Assembly (NCBI RefSeq): GCF_031598375.1
Contig: NZ_CP123872.1
Span: forward strand, 1,841,001-1,905,000
Direction of reading: 5' to 3'
DNA from: Temperatibacter marinus
Lineage (GTDB): Bacteria; Pseudomonadota; Alphaproteobacteria; Sphingomonadales; Kordiimonadaceae
DNA length: 64,000 bases
Within the stretch, counting starts at the first letter, position 1, and every line of letters begins with the position of its first letter. Shown here piece by piece: positions 35,500 to 43,995 of the stretch. Under the pieces are notes generated by a model that made no database searches, was not told where the DNA came from, and worked only from the letters and a program-made list of their open reading frames with translations. Both the position numbers and the translations under genes were made by a program.

Positions 35500-35569
35500 G
35501 ACCTTTTGACGTTCACCGGGAAAGTTCCCGTCAAATTCTAATTAGTTGCGCTCTGTTGCGCTTGAGAAC

Positions 35570-35598
35570 AATATAGGCATATTGCTGCACTGCGAGAA
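35570..35598 (-). promoter_or_regulatory. Possible promoter of the minus-strand small RNA
   Basis: On the minus strand TATATT (35570-35575) is a good -10 box; a weak TTCTCG (35593-35598) lies 17 bases upstream. A start near 35563 would give an RNA of about 170 bases. Confidence 0.3.
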
Positions 35599-35617
35599 CC
35601 CCTTTTTTTTACAATGT

Positions 35618-35640
35618 AGCTATGCGTTGGATGCATAGCT
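35618..35640. repeat. Inverted repeat, 8-bp arms
   Basis: AGCTATGC, seven bases, GCATAGCT. It lies 6 bases from the large palindrome at 35647-35666, between the small RNA region and the lipoprotein gene. No T-run follows. Function unknown. Confidence 0.6.
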
Positions 35641-35646
35641 GTTAAC

Positions 35647-35666
35647 TTTTGACAGCGCTGTCAAAA
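35647..35666. promoter_or_regulatory. 20-bp perfect palindrome with central GCGC
   Basis: TTTTGACAGC mirrored exactly by GCTGTCAAAA. The core TGACAGCGCTGTCA has the even, central-CG symmetry typical of LacI-family operators. Both strands contain a TTGACA -35 box within it; to the right, TACAAT sits 19 bases after the plus-strand TTGACA. No LacI-family gene is in the window. The rest of 35667-35887 is AT-rich leader sequence of the lipoprotein gene, with nothing else I can name. Confidence 0.6.
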
Positions 35667-35887
35667 AAATTAATACAATATATATTACAATGACTTATAT
35701 CATAAAATGTGCAAATATTCTCAATTTCACACTAAAAGAAGGTTAATAAAATAAGCCCCTATACTATCGCAGAGCTAGGGACAAAGAGAAAGCCAACTAA
35801 AAAAAGTATAAATTTTCTTTTCAAAAACAATGTTGCGAGAGGGCCCTTAATAACAGTAGTCTCTTATGAATTTCAGGGGAGACTATA

Positions 35888-37537
35888 ATGCGTTTATTTG
35901 TTTTTATTCTAATCTTCATCTCTTTGACGGCATGTGACCAAAAAGAAGAACCTAATAATATATGGTCTACAGATGACCTACGTTTGGCGGTGGATCGAAA
36001 AGATACTAAAGCAGATGTTGTTTACTACCATCTAAACAATCCTGAGGACAAAGAGGCATTATTTTTGATTGGGCGCATGGGCGATGAAGCCACTTGCCAA
36101 CAAATGGCCTCTCATTTGAAGAGCGAGAAAGCTGAGATTCGGGAAGCAGTTCTTTACGGTTTGACCAACTGCTGGACTGAAAGTGCTCGCCTTGCTCTCA
36201 GAGAATTTCCTTTAGAGAAGGCGTCCCCTAGTGAACGTCGATATTGGGCACAGGCTTTTGGTTATCATGCAAAAGAGGAAGATGTACCTCTTCTGATAGC
36301 TGCCTTTAAGAAACAGCCAGAAACTGAACTGCTTTACGGATTGATGCAGGCGATTGTCTATAGTCGGAAAAATGTTGGTGAGTTAGCTGAGATGCCTTGG
36401 GAAAGTGTCTTTGCCCTCATAGAATCTGATCAATCCATGGCTTTGTCCCTGTATTTCGTCAACCGTCTTCAGGCTATTGAAACAATTATCCCTTATAAAT
36501 CAGCGAAAGATATCTATACCGCAGCGCAATCCCGTAAAAATAATGATGCTCAAATTCAAGCGTTAAGGCTGCTTTCTAATTATGAGGAAAGTCGCCCAAT
36601 GTTTACCCAGATGTTGAAGGGGATTGATAGTTGCGAAAAAGGTGAAGAAACATCCCTAGATAGTCTCTACATGAGGCGTCGTTTAGCTGTTCTGCAATTC
36701 TCACCCAAATGGGAAGATGAGGCTTGGCTTGAAGCTATTAAAGATGTCCGTGCCGGTGCTTGTGATCAAGCAGCTTATCTGGCCGTAGTCTATAGTTTAA
36801 GCCGAGGCATAGAATTTGACTATGCTGCATACATCAACCATTCAGCGCCTAGTATCGCCTTCGAAGCTTACGCTAAAATTTACGATAAAACACCGCAAGC
36901 CGTCCAGGCCCAGCTTATTAAAATGCTAACAGGACCGCATTACTATAAAGCTTGGAAAGCACTAAACATTCTAGCACGTGAGGAAGCTGGGAGAGCTGTT
37001 GTTATGGACCATGTCAATGAGATAGAGATTGATGCTATTAAAACTGATGCAGAATATCGTTTAGCCATAGCAGAAATTCCAAATGATACCTCTCAGCGGC
37101 CCTCTCCCCGTATAATACAGCCTGAAGATGAGATCGTTGCACGTCTTGAAACTTCACAAGGGATTATTAAAATAAAGCTTCATTCTGAGAATGTTGCGGC
37201 GGTACATTTTAGAGATTTGATAAAAGCTGGCGGAATGGACGGCATGGTATGGCACCGAATTATCCCAAATTTTGTTGCTCAGGCAGGTCAGTCTGAAAGT
37301 TCAATTGCAAATGATTGGCACGCAATTCGCGACGAATGGGGCGGGCAGCATACGGTTGGATCTGTGGGCTTAGCCACTGCTGGCCGTGATACAGGCAGTG
37401 CACAGTTTTTCATTAATGTGAACTATAATCAGCACCTAGATGGTCGATATACAGTTTTTGGTGTTGTGGTTGAAGGGCTAGAAAACGCTTTCGCCATGAT
37501 GGAAGGGGATATGATTGTGAAAGCAATCATAGAATAA
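35888..37537 (+). CDS. Lipoprotein with helical-repeat region and C-terminal cyclophilin peptidyl-prolyl isomerase
   Basis: A 549-residue protein. The lipobox is SLTAC, Cys16, so it should be lipid-anchored facing the periplasm. Residues about 25-400 are helical and HEAT-like (for example EIREAVLYGLTNCWTESARLALREF). The last 140 residues are a cyclophilin domain: WHRIIPNFVAQAGQ with the catalytic Arg, GSAQFFINVNYNQHLDGRYTVFG near the end. It would speed proline isomerisation of exported proteins while the repeats bind a partner. This resembles larger Bacteroidetes-type PPIase lipoproteins more than the small PpiA. No partner gene is adjacent. Confidence 0.8.
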   Translation: MRLFVFILIFISLTACDQKEEPNNIWSTDDLRLAVDRKDTKADVVYYHLNNPEDKEALFLIGRMGDEATCQQMASHLKSEKAEIREAVLYGLTNCWTESARLALREFPLEKASPSERRYWAQAFGYHAKEEDVPLLIAAFKKQPETELLYGLMQAIVYSRKNVGELAEMPWESVFALIESDQSMALSLYFVNRLQAIETIIPYKSAKDIYTAAQSRKNNDAQIQALRLLSNYEESRPMFTQMLKGIDSCEKGEETSLDSLYMRRRLAVLQFSPKWEDEAWLEAIKDVRAGACDQAAYLAVVYSLSRGIEFDYAAYINHSAPSIAFEAYAKIYDKTPQAVQAQLIKMLTGPHYYKAWKALNILAREEAGRAVVMDHVNEIEIDAIKTDAEYRLAIAEIPNDTSQRPSPRIIQPEDEIVARLETSQGIIKIKLHSENVAAVHFRDLIKAGGMDGMVWHRIIPNFVAQAGQSESSIANDWHAIRDEWGGQHTVGSVGLATAGRDTGSAQFFINVNYNQHLDGRYTVFGVVVEGLENAFAMMEGDMIVKAIIE

Positions 37538-37566
37538 AGACCTCAGGTGAACTCGCGATGTTTTTT

Positions 37567-38469
37567 CTAGAGAATATTTTGTTCAGCTCGAATTTGTTGA
37601 ATGAGATAGTCTCTAAAGACGGCTAACCGTTTTGATCCTCGCAGCTCTGGAGGATAGCAGAAGTAACTCGGGAAAGTGAGGTCCTCTGTTTGGTCTTCTA
37701 GTACTCTTACAAGGTTTTTTCTGTTATGAGTTAGATAATCAGGTAAAGCAGCAATTCCTACACCCTGTTCTACAGCATTTAGGATGCCATAGAGATTGTT
37801 GATTTGCATTCTTGGGGCTCTAGGCTTGCCCGTTTTGCCCAGTGTTAGAGTATAATTTAGACGGTTTAAGGGTTCCCTGACAGTGTTTCCAAAGGCAATA
37901 ATATCGTGATGATCAATCTCTTCTGGGGTCGACGGCATGCCATTTCTATCAAGATATTCAGGAGAGGCATAGATATGACTGTGGAAACTTGCAAGCGGTC
38001 TCTGGATGAGATCAGTCTGTTGGATTTCATGTAATCGGATAGCCACATCAGCTTCCCCAGCTGAAAGATCTAAATCTCTATCATCTAGAATAAGCTGAAT
38101 ATCAATTTCAGGATATTGTTCGAGAAAGCCTCTGATGTGATTGGTTAACCAGACTGCGCCAAATGTTACCATGGTCGTTACCCGCAGTGTTCCAAAAGGA
38201 CGCCCTTTTGATTCTGCAAGATCACGCTGGGTTTCGTCAATTTTTTGTGTCATTTCTTGGGTGGTTTGAAAAAGCTGTTGTCCCTCTTGAGTGAGGACTA
38301 AGCCGCGTGCGTGACGCGTAAAGAGAGAAACATTCATAGCCTCTTCTAAAGCTTTAATCTGTCTAGAAATAGCAGATTGGCTGCTATTAAGGAGAGATCC
38401 TGCAGTCGTAAAACTGCCAGCTTCTGCGACAGTTTGAAAAATTCTAAGTTTATCCCAATCTAAAGGCAT
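37567..38469 (-). CDS. LysR-family transcriptional regulator
   Basis: A 300-residue regulator. The winged helix-turn-helix is at about 17-36 (GSFTTAGSLLNSSQSAISRQIKALEE), followed by the LysR effector domain from about 90. It opens MPLDWDKLRIFQTVAEAGSF, a start common in alphaproteobacterial LysR proteins. The divergent neighbour is a 102-residue protein 131 bases away, a possible target together with its own gene; the effector is unknown. It ends 29 bases from the convergent lipoprotein gene. Confidence 0.87.
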   Translation of the reverse strand: MPLDWDKLRIFQTVAEAGSFTTAGSLLNSSQSAISRQIKALEEAMNVSLFTRHARGLVLTQEGQQLFQTTQEMTQKIDETQRDLAESKGRPFGTLRVTTMVTFGAVWLTNHIRGFLEQYPEIDIQLILDDRDLDLSAGEADVAIRLHEIQQTDLIQRPLASFHSHIYASPEYLDRNGMPSTPEEIDHHDIIAFGNTVREPLNRLNYTLTLGKTGKPRAPRMQINNLYGILNAVEQGVGIAALPDYLTHNRKNLVRVLEDQTEDLTFPSYFCYPPELRGSKRLAVFRDYLIQQIRAEQNIL

Positions 38470-38600
38470 TGCTTTCTCCTCTCACTTTCAACAAATGCAT
38501 AACAGAGAAGGGAAGCTATGACAATAATGCATGCCCTTATTGATGAATTTAACTTGAGTTATACGGGGCTTGTTATTAGTGTATCAGCAAGGATACCATC

Positions 38601-38909
38601 ATGGATAATGAAGCAGTTTTAAAAACATATGCAAAGACCTTTAAGGAAAGTTTTCCTGCTGTGATGGCGGAGGCAGTTATGTGCTATGCGGTTGTTGCTG
38701 GTACACCAGATCCGCTCACAGTTGGACATGTGGGCGAGAAGGTTGGATTGACTGAACCTCAAGCTTATAAAGAGCTTGCATCGCTTTCAGCAGGGGCTGG
38801 TGTTGGGTTGGTTTCTTTCGTGAATATGGGGGATGGTCGTAATCAAGTAAAATTAACGCCCAAGGGGGCCCAGTTTAGAGATGTCCTACAACAGAAACTT
38901 GGCTTATAA
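38601..38909 (+). CDS. Small winged-helix-like protein, unknown function
   Basis: A 102-residue protein without a signal peptide or membrane segment. The central part (GHVGEKVGLTEPQAYKELASLSAGAGVGLV) reads like a winged helix and is followed by a basic stretch KLTPKGAQFRDVL, like MarR-type DNA-binding proteins. I cannot name the family. It lies divergent from the LysR gene and 85 bases ahead of the protease gene. Confidence 0.55.
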   Translation: MDNEAVLKTYAKTFKESFPAVMAEAVMCYAVVAGTPDPLTVGHVGEKVGLTEPQAYKELASLSAGAGVGLVSFVNMGDGRNQVKLTPKGAQFRDVLQQKLGL

Positions 38910-38994
38910 TATGCCCTAAAAATGTCGGAAATGACAGTATAGTGAAATGAAGATGAAACGACAGACTAAAGACGACTCGGCAGGAGTGAGAGTA

Positions 38995-40461
38995 ATGATC
39001 AAAAAAATAACAAAAACAATCCTTGCAGTAGCTATATCTGTGCCATTATTTGCCGCTTCAACCCAGGCGCAAATCGACAATCGTGTGGTGCCAGAAAATC
39101 GCTCCCAGGTGCAACTTTCTTATGCGCCATTGGTGAATAATACAGCACCTGCAGTCGTTAATATTTATACGAAATCTGTAAAGCGTCAGCGTCGCTCGGC
39201 TCTCTTTGATGATCCAATATTCAAGCGTTTCTTTGGCAATAACAACAGCTTTGGTGTGCCTCAAGAACGGGTGCAACGGTCCCTAGGGTCAGGCGTTATC
39301 GTCAGGGCAAATGGCGTGATCGTCACCAACCATCATGTGATTAAAGGGGCAGATGAAATTACGGTCGTCTTAAATGACCGAAGAGAATTTGATGCTAAAC
39401 TTGTCCTAGAAGATCCAAGAACTGACCTGGCGATCCTTCAAATTAATGCGGGAAGTGAAGAGCTTCAAAGTTTAGAGCTTCAGGACAGCGATGAAGTTCA
39501 AGTGGGTGATATTGTTCTCGCCATCGGAAACCCCTTTGGTATTGGTCAAACTGTCACAGGGGGGATTGTCTCTGCCACAGCAAGAACCCAACAAGGTATC
39601 AATGACCTTGGTTTTTTCATTCAGACTGATGCTGCCGTCAATCCAGGGAATTCTGGTGGGGCTCTTGTGGGCCTTGATGGCAAGTTGATGGGGATTAACA
39701 CAGCTATCCTCAGTAGAACAGGCGCGTCGAATGGCATTGGCTTTGCTGTCCCCGCAAATATGGTTAATACAGTGATCCGTGCGGCCTTGAATGAAGGCCA
39801 GCTTGCGCGTCCGTGGCTTGGTGTGCAAGGCAAGACGCTGACTAATAATTTAGCGGCGGCTTTGGGACTTGACCGGCCCGGAGGTATTTTGGTCGATGAT
39901 ATATATCCAGGGTCTCCAGCCTCGAAAACTGACATTCAAGCTGGAGATGTTATTCTCGCTTTTGATGAAAAAGAAGTGTTGGATAAAGGCGCGTTGGATT
40001 TCAGGGTTGCAACAAAGAAAGATGGGGATATCAGTAAGCTTGTTATCTGGCGCGAAGGTCGAATTACCTATGCTGATGTTCAGCTTTCCATGCCCCCCGA
40101 AGATCCACCAATGAATATGCAAGAGCTGGATGGGCGACATCCTTTCCAAGGGGCAACAGTTTTAAATTTATCTCCTAAAACTAACGAAGAATTGCAAATT
40201 GATCTCTTTAAAAGAGGGGTAATGGTTGGCAAAGTGCGTAAGAATACACCGGCAACTTATTATGGACTGCTCAGAGCGGGCGATGTGATTCAAACAATAA
40301 ATGGCCAACAAATTGATTTTGTCAAAAATCTACTGACAGCTCTTGAGAATCCTCCTAGGGAATTTGTTTATGATATTGTCAGGCGCGGGAATTTCCTTCG
40401 ATGCGAAGTTCGAGTCACCACGAACAACCGCCTCTCTGGCCGTGGTTGTTACCAGCGGTAA
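38995..40461 (+). CDS. DegP/DegQ-type periplasmic serine protease (Do family)
   Basis: The ATG at 38995 has AGGAGT 7 bases upstream and starts a signal peptide (MIKKITKTILAVAISVPLFAASTQAQ); an upstream in-frame ATG at 38947 would spoil it. The 488-residue HtrA protease has the triad H114 (TNHHV), D144 (RTDLA) and S220 (NPGNSGG). Two PDZ domains follow, about 285-375 and 395-480. It degrades or refolds misfolded envelope proteins. The C-terminus ends CEVRVTTNNRLSGRGCYQR, longer than usual. rarA starts 2 bases after the stop. Confidence 0.9.
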   Translation: MIKKITKTILAVAISVPLFAASTQAQIDNRVVPENRSQVQLSYAPLVNNTAPAVVNIYTKSVKRQRRSALFDDPIFKRFFGNNNSFGVPQERVQRSLGSGVIVRANGVIVTNHHVIKGADEITVVLNDRREFDAKLVLEDPRTDLAILQINAGSEELQSLELQDSDEVQVGDIVLAIGNPFGIGQTVTGGIVSATARTQQGINDLGFFIQTDAAVNPGNSGGALVGLDGKLMGINTAILSRTGASNGIGFAVPANMVNTVIRAALNEGQLARPWLGVQGKTLTNNLAAALGLDRPGGILVDDIYPGSPASKTDIQAGDVILAFDEKEVLDKGALDFRVATKKDGDISKLVIWREGRITYADVQLSMPPEDPPMNMQELDGRHPFQGATVLNLSPKTNEELQIDLFKRGVMVGKVRKNTPATYYGLLRAGDVIQTINGQQIDFVKNLLTALENPPREFVYDIVRRGNFLRCEVRVTTNNRLSGRGCYQR

Positions 40462-40463
40462 GA

Positions 40464-41774
40464 ATGGCAGATCTCTTTCAAGACGACGTCAATAATCAGC
40501 CTGAGGAATTAAACCGTCCTCTGGCTGATCGGTTACGTCCAAAAAGCCTAGAGGAGGTTGTTGGACAAGATCACCTCATAATGAATCACGGCGTCATCGC
40601 ACGCATGATCGAGAGCGGATCTATCAGTTCGGTTGTCTTTTGGGGCCCGCCTGGCACTGGAAAAACGACAATTGCAAGGCTCTTAGCTGGTCATGGTGGT
40701 TTGGCTTTTGAACAAATATCTGCCATTTTTAGCGGCGTGAAAGAGTTGAAAGCTTGTTTTGAGAAAGCCAAAGTGCGTAAGTCTAATGGGCAGGGGACTT
40801 TATTGTTCGTAGACGAGATCCATCGATTTAACAAATCTCAACAAGATGGTTTTCTTCCCTATGTGGAAGATGGCACAATTATCTTAGTTGGGGCTACGAC
40901 TGAAAACCCTTCCTTTGAGCTTAATAGCGCCTTGCTTTCTCGGATGCAGGTACTAACGCTTCAGCCTCATAGTTCGTCGTCTCTCTTCTCTCTAATAGCT
41001 CGAGCAGAAGCTGACCTTGGGTACGACCTTCCTTTAAATTCAGCAGCAAAAGAGATGTTGATTGATTTAGCTGATGGTGATGGCCGGTATCTTCTCAATT
41101 GTATTGAACTGCTTCATGAGTTGATCGGAGAGGATCAAGGAGAGGAAATAACCCCCCAGAGACTGGGTGCACTGCTAAATAAAAGAGCATTATCTTATGA
41201 TAAAGATAGAGAAGAGCATTATAATCTGATTTCAGCTCTCCATAAATCAATCCGTGGTTCAGATGTTGATGCTGCTATGTATTGGGCGGCGCGCATGCTC
41301 ACAGGAGGGGAAGATCCTTTGTATCTGTGTCGGCGGCTCATTAGGATGGCGAGTGAAGATATTGGCATGGCGGATCCTCATGCGATCACACAGGCGCTTG
41401 CAGCGAAGGAAACATATGAAATGCTTGGTTCACCCGAAGGGGAAGGACAAATTTTTCAGTGCATTGCCTACTTAGCCACGGCACCAAAATCAAACGCCGC
41501 TTACCTTGCTCATAAGGCAGCTATGGCAGCGGCACGAAAAACCGGAAGTTTAGTTCCGCCTCCGCATGCTGTGAATGCTCCGACAAAAACTATGAAAGAT
41601 TTAGGGTACGGGGATGGTTATATATACGATCATGACACGCCTGAAGGCTATGCGGGGCAAAGCTATTTCCCTGAGAAGATGACGCGAGAAGAATTTTATC
41701 AACCTGTTGGTAGGGGATTTGAGCGCGATATTCAAAAGCGGATGGCATATTTTGCCAAAAGTCGAAAGGGCTGA
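40464..41774 (+). CDS. rarA: RarA (MgsA), replication-associated recombination AAA ATPase
   Basis: A 436-residue AAA+ protein starting at the ATG 2 bases after the protease stop; longer upstream frames overlap it. Walker A is GPPGTGKTT at 61-69, Walker B LLFVDEIHRFNKSQQDGFLPYVE follows, and the sensor region includes GATTENPSFELNSALLSRMQVL. RarA acts at stalled replication forks together with SSB and RecA. Its neighbour order (protease, rarA) is shared with many alphaproteobacteria. The DUF429-like gene follows 2 bases after its stop. Confidence 0.92.
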   Translation: MADLFQDDVNNQPEELNRPLADRLRPKSLEEVVGQDHLIMNHGVIARMIESGSISSVVFWGPPGTGKTTIARLLAGHGGLAFEQISAIFSGVKELKACFEKAKVRKSNGQGTLLFVDEIHRFNKSQQDGFLPYVEDGTIILVGATTENPSFELNSALLSRMQVLTLQPHSSSSLFSLIARAEADLGYDLPLNSAAKEMLIDLADGDGRYLLNCIELLHELIGEDQGEEITPQRLGALLNKRALSYDKDREEHYNLISALHKSIRGSDVDAAMYWAARMLTGGEDPLYLCRRLIRMASEDIGMADPHAITQALAAKETYEMLGSPEGEGQIFQCIAYLATAPKSNAAYLAHKAAMAAARKTGSLVPPPHAVNAPTKTMKDLGYGDGYIYDHDTPEGYAGQSYFPEKMTREEFYQPVGRGFERDIQKRMAYFAKSRKG

Positions 41775-41776
41775 CC

Positions 41777-42634
41777 ATGCGCCCCTACACACATTTTATT
41801 GGTGTTGACTGGTCTGGTGCTAAAGGTAAAAGCCATACAGGACTTGCTGTTGCCTGTTGTTCTCATAAAGGTGATATCACGGTACTGCCTCCAGCTCTGC
41901 TTCAAAAGCATTGGTCACGCTTTGATTTGGCGGCATCGATTATTCAGGCCTTTGATCTTGGTTCTGAGGCCCGTTTACTTATTGGTATTGATACTGCGTT
42001 TAGCTTACCCTATCTGGATTATGGTCACTATTTGCCGTCTTTGCAGGGACAGTCAGCGGTTGAGGTCTGGCAACATATTGAAGATATTTGCCCTTTAGAC
42101 GACGATTATTATGCGGGAGGTTTTGTAGATAGATATAAGGACTTTTTGCATTTGCCTTATATAGGCAAGGGCGCGCATTACGAGCGTCGACTTAGAATGG
42201 CTGAGCGTTTATGCATCGAGCGTCGTATGGGGCCTTGCGAAAGCGTTTATCATCTCATCGGCCCTAGTCAGGTAGGGATGAGTGCTTTTTCTGTTATGCG
42301 GATGCTCAATTGGGTGAAAGGCACATGTTCTATATGGCCGTTTCTTACCCGAAATGAAAGCCAGGTCACTCTTGTTGAGATTTATGCCGCTTTATTTTCT
42401 CACATGGGGGGGCATAAAGGGAAAGTCCGGTCTTTTAAAGATCTAGATGCTATTCTTAGCAAGTTGGGAAGTACATTGAAGAGTGAAATCAACATTAACA
42501 ATGACCATATGACAGATGCCATTATCACAGCAGCAGGACTACGGGCGATTGCTGCAGACGCTAAATACTGGAATCCCGCCTCTATGACTGCTAAAGTTGC
42601 AGAAACAGAAGGCTGGATCTTCGGAGTTCTATAG
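41777..42634 (+). CDS. DUF429-like protein, RNase H-type fold, unknown function
   Basis: A 285-residue protein. The start FIGVDWSGAKGK matches DUF429-like and other RNase H-fold proteins, with IGIDTAFSLP in the middle and the closing acidic patch DHMTDAIITAAGLR. The acidic residues D11, D73 or nearby and D252 or nearby could form a metal site, giving a nuclease-like or ATP-dependent role. No activity is proven for this group. It sits in the rarA-crcB-rluC operon with 2-base gaps. Confidence 0.6.
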   Translation: MRPYTHFIGVDWSGAKGKSHTGLAVACCSHKGDITVLPPALLQKHWSRFDLAASIIQAFDLGSEARLLIGIDTAFSLPYLDYGHYLPSLQGQSAVEVWQHIEDICPLDDDYYAGGFVDRYKDFLHLPYIGKGAHYERRLRMAERLCIERRMGPCESVYHLIGPSQVGMSAFSVMRMLNWVKGTCSIWPFLTRNESQVTLVEIYAALFSHMGGHKGKVRSFKDLDAILSKLGSTLKSEININNDHMTDAIITAAGLRAIAADAKYWNPASMTAKVAETEGWIFGVL

Positions 42635-42635
42635 C

Positions 42636-43010
42636 ATGAAGTTAATATTAGCGATTGGATTAGGGGGCGCTTTAGGGGCTGTATCACGTCATTATTTTGC
42701 TGCAGCCGTTATGCGACTTTTTGGGGGGCAATTCCCCTTTGGTATCATGATCACAAATATCCTTGGCTCTTTTTTGATGGGGGTCTTGATTTCTGTGCTT
42801 GCAGGGAAGTTTTCACTTAGCTCAGAGTGGCGTCATTTCATCACAGTTGGATTTCTTGGGGCGTTTACGACTTTTTCTACTTTTTCTATGGAAGCAGTCA
42901 TGCTACTTGAACGCGGCGCCCTTTGGACAGCAGCACTCTATATTGTTGGGTCTGTGGTTTTGGCGATTATTGGTTTGATTTTGGGAATGCAGATTGGAAA
43001 AATCTTATGA
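42636..43010 (+). CDS. crcB: CrcB/Fluc fluoride exporter
   Basis: The ATG at 42636 is one base after the preceding stop and gives 124 residues with four membrane helices, the CrcB size. Family motifs are GGALGAVSRHY near 8-18 and GFLGAFTTFSTFS near 70-83. It forms a dimeric fluoride channel at the inner membrane. There is no fluoride riboswitch, as the gene is embedded in an operon with ATGA overlap to the next gene. Confidence 0.92.
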   Translation: MKLILAIGLGGALGAVSRHYFAAAVMRLFGGQFPFGIMITNILGSFLMGVLISVLAGKFSLSSEWRHFITVGFLGAFTTFSTFSMEAVMLLERGALWTAALYIVGSVVLAIIGLILGMQIGKIL

Positions 43011-43990
43011 GTGGTGTTCAACATGTTGTTGTGAAAGAAGAAGATGCAGGGATCCGCATTGATCGCTGGTTTCAGCGGCATTACCCAACCATTGGCTTTG
43101 GAAAAATTCAAAAACTGATGCGGAAGGGCTATATCCGACTGGATGGGAAGCGTGTGAAGGGTGCTGAGCGCATCGAAGAAGGTATGGAGATCCGTGTCCC
43201 TCCCTTTGGTACGGATGAGCATACCCCTAAACCAAAGCATCGAATGACCTTGACTGAAAATGATATTAAAGAAGTTAGAAGCTGGGTTTTATATAAAGAC
43301 GAGCATATGATTGTAGTCAATAAACCTGCTGGCTTGCCTACTCAAGGGGGGACAGGGCAAACGCGCCACCTAGATGGATTGCTGGATGCCCTTAAATATG
43401 ACAGCGAGAACCGCCCTAAACTTGTTCACCGGCTTGACAAAGACACATCGGGCGCTCTTGTTCTGGGGCGTACACCTCGGGCAACAGGATTGCTCACTAA
43501 AGCTTTTCAAACAAAACATACTGATAAACGCTATTGGGCCATTGTGATAGGCTGTCCAAAAATGCGAGAAGGGCGCATCAAAATGAAGATGGATAAACTG
43601 CCTGGAAAGCACGGCGAACGCATGGTGCCAACCGAAGAGGGGAAAAACTCCTTAACGGATTATGAAGTGGTTGATAACGCGCAAAAGGCGTCTGCCTGGT
43701 TGACGTTGAAACCCCATACTGGACGCACCCATCAGCTTCGCTTGCACTGTAGTGAAATTGGCCATCCAATTGTTGGCGATGGAAAATACGGCGGCAAAGA
43801 GAGTTATCTTTCTGGTGAAGTGTCTCGTAAATTGCACCTTCACGCCCGCTTTATCGATATTCCTCACCCTGAAACGCATGAACGTATTCGTATTGAAGCG
43901 CCCTTGCCGCCTCACATGAAGGCGACATTTAATATGCTTGGTTTTGAAGTGAGTGATTATGAGGATCCTTTTGATAGTGACAAGGAGTAG
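43007..43990 (+). CDS. RluC/RluD-family 23S rRNA pseudouridine synthase
   Basis: Starts at ATG 43007, overlapping the crcB stop (ATGA), giving 327 residues. The N-terminus is an S4-like domain (IRIDRWFQRHYPTIGFGKIQKLMRKGYIRLDGKRV). The catalytic Asp144 is in VHRLDKDTSGALVLG, the same residue number as E. coli RluC. It converts uridines to pseudouridine in 23S rRNA; RluC acts at 955, 2504 and 2580, but site choice cannot be told. A HAD gene follows 5 bases later, an order common in alphaproteobacteria. Confidence 0.88.
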   Translation: MSGVQHVVVKEEDAGIRIDRWFQRHYPTIGFGKIQKLMRKGYIRLDGKRVKGAERIEEGMEIRVPPFGTDEHTPKPKHRMTLTENDIKEVRSWVLYKDEHMIVVNKPAGLPTQGGTGQTRHLDGLLDALKYDSENRPKLVHRLDKDTSGALVLGRTPRATGLLTKAFQTKHTDKRYWAIVIGCPKMREGRIKMKMDKLPGKHGERMVPTEEGKNSLTDYEVVDNAQKASAWLTLKPHTGRTHQLRLHCSEIGHPIVGDGKYGGKESYLSGEVSRKLHLHARFIDIPHPETHERIRIEAPLPPHMKATFNMLGFEVSDYEDPFDSDKE

Positions 43991-43995
43991 ACTGA

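Larger units (their letters stand above)
35392..35563 (-). ncRNA. Probable small RNA with a C-rich, anti-Shine-Dalgarno-like loop
   Basis: Read on the minus strand: a stem near 35507-35535 (GACG/CGTC outer, CGGGAA/TTCCCG alternative); then a 14-bp perfect stem (GGTCGGTTCCGAGG at 35486-35499 against its complement at 35450-35463) closing a loop with CCCCCTCCCTCCCCC; then a second C-run and an intrinsic terminator with eight Ts. The loop could pair with G-rich ribosome binding sites. This layout resembles the alphaproteobacterial sRNAs with CCUCC loop motifs (for example Rhodobacter CcsR or the rhizobial alpha-r families), though I cannot assign a family. The 5' end is set by a predicted promoter and is uncertain. 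Confidence 0.5.

Noticed and set aside
35392-35563. Small protein gene instead of small RNA on the minus strand
   Set aside because: No frame with a ribosome site is present over the hairpins; the structure and terminator fit a noncoding RNA better.
42600-42640. Fluoride riboswitch ahead of crcB
   Set aside because: crcB starts one base after the preceding stop, so there is no room for an aptamer.
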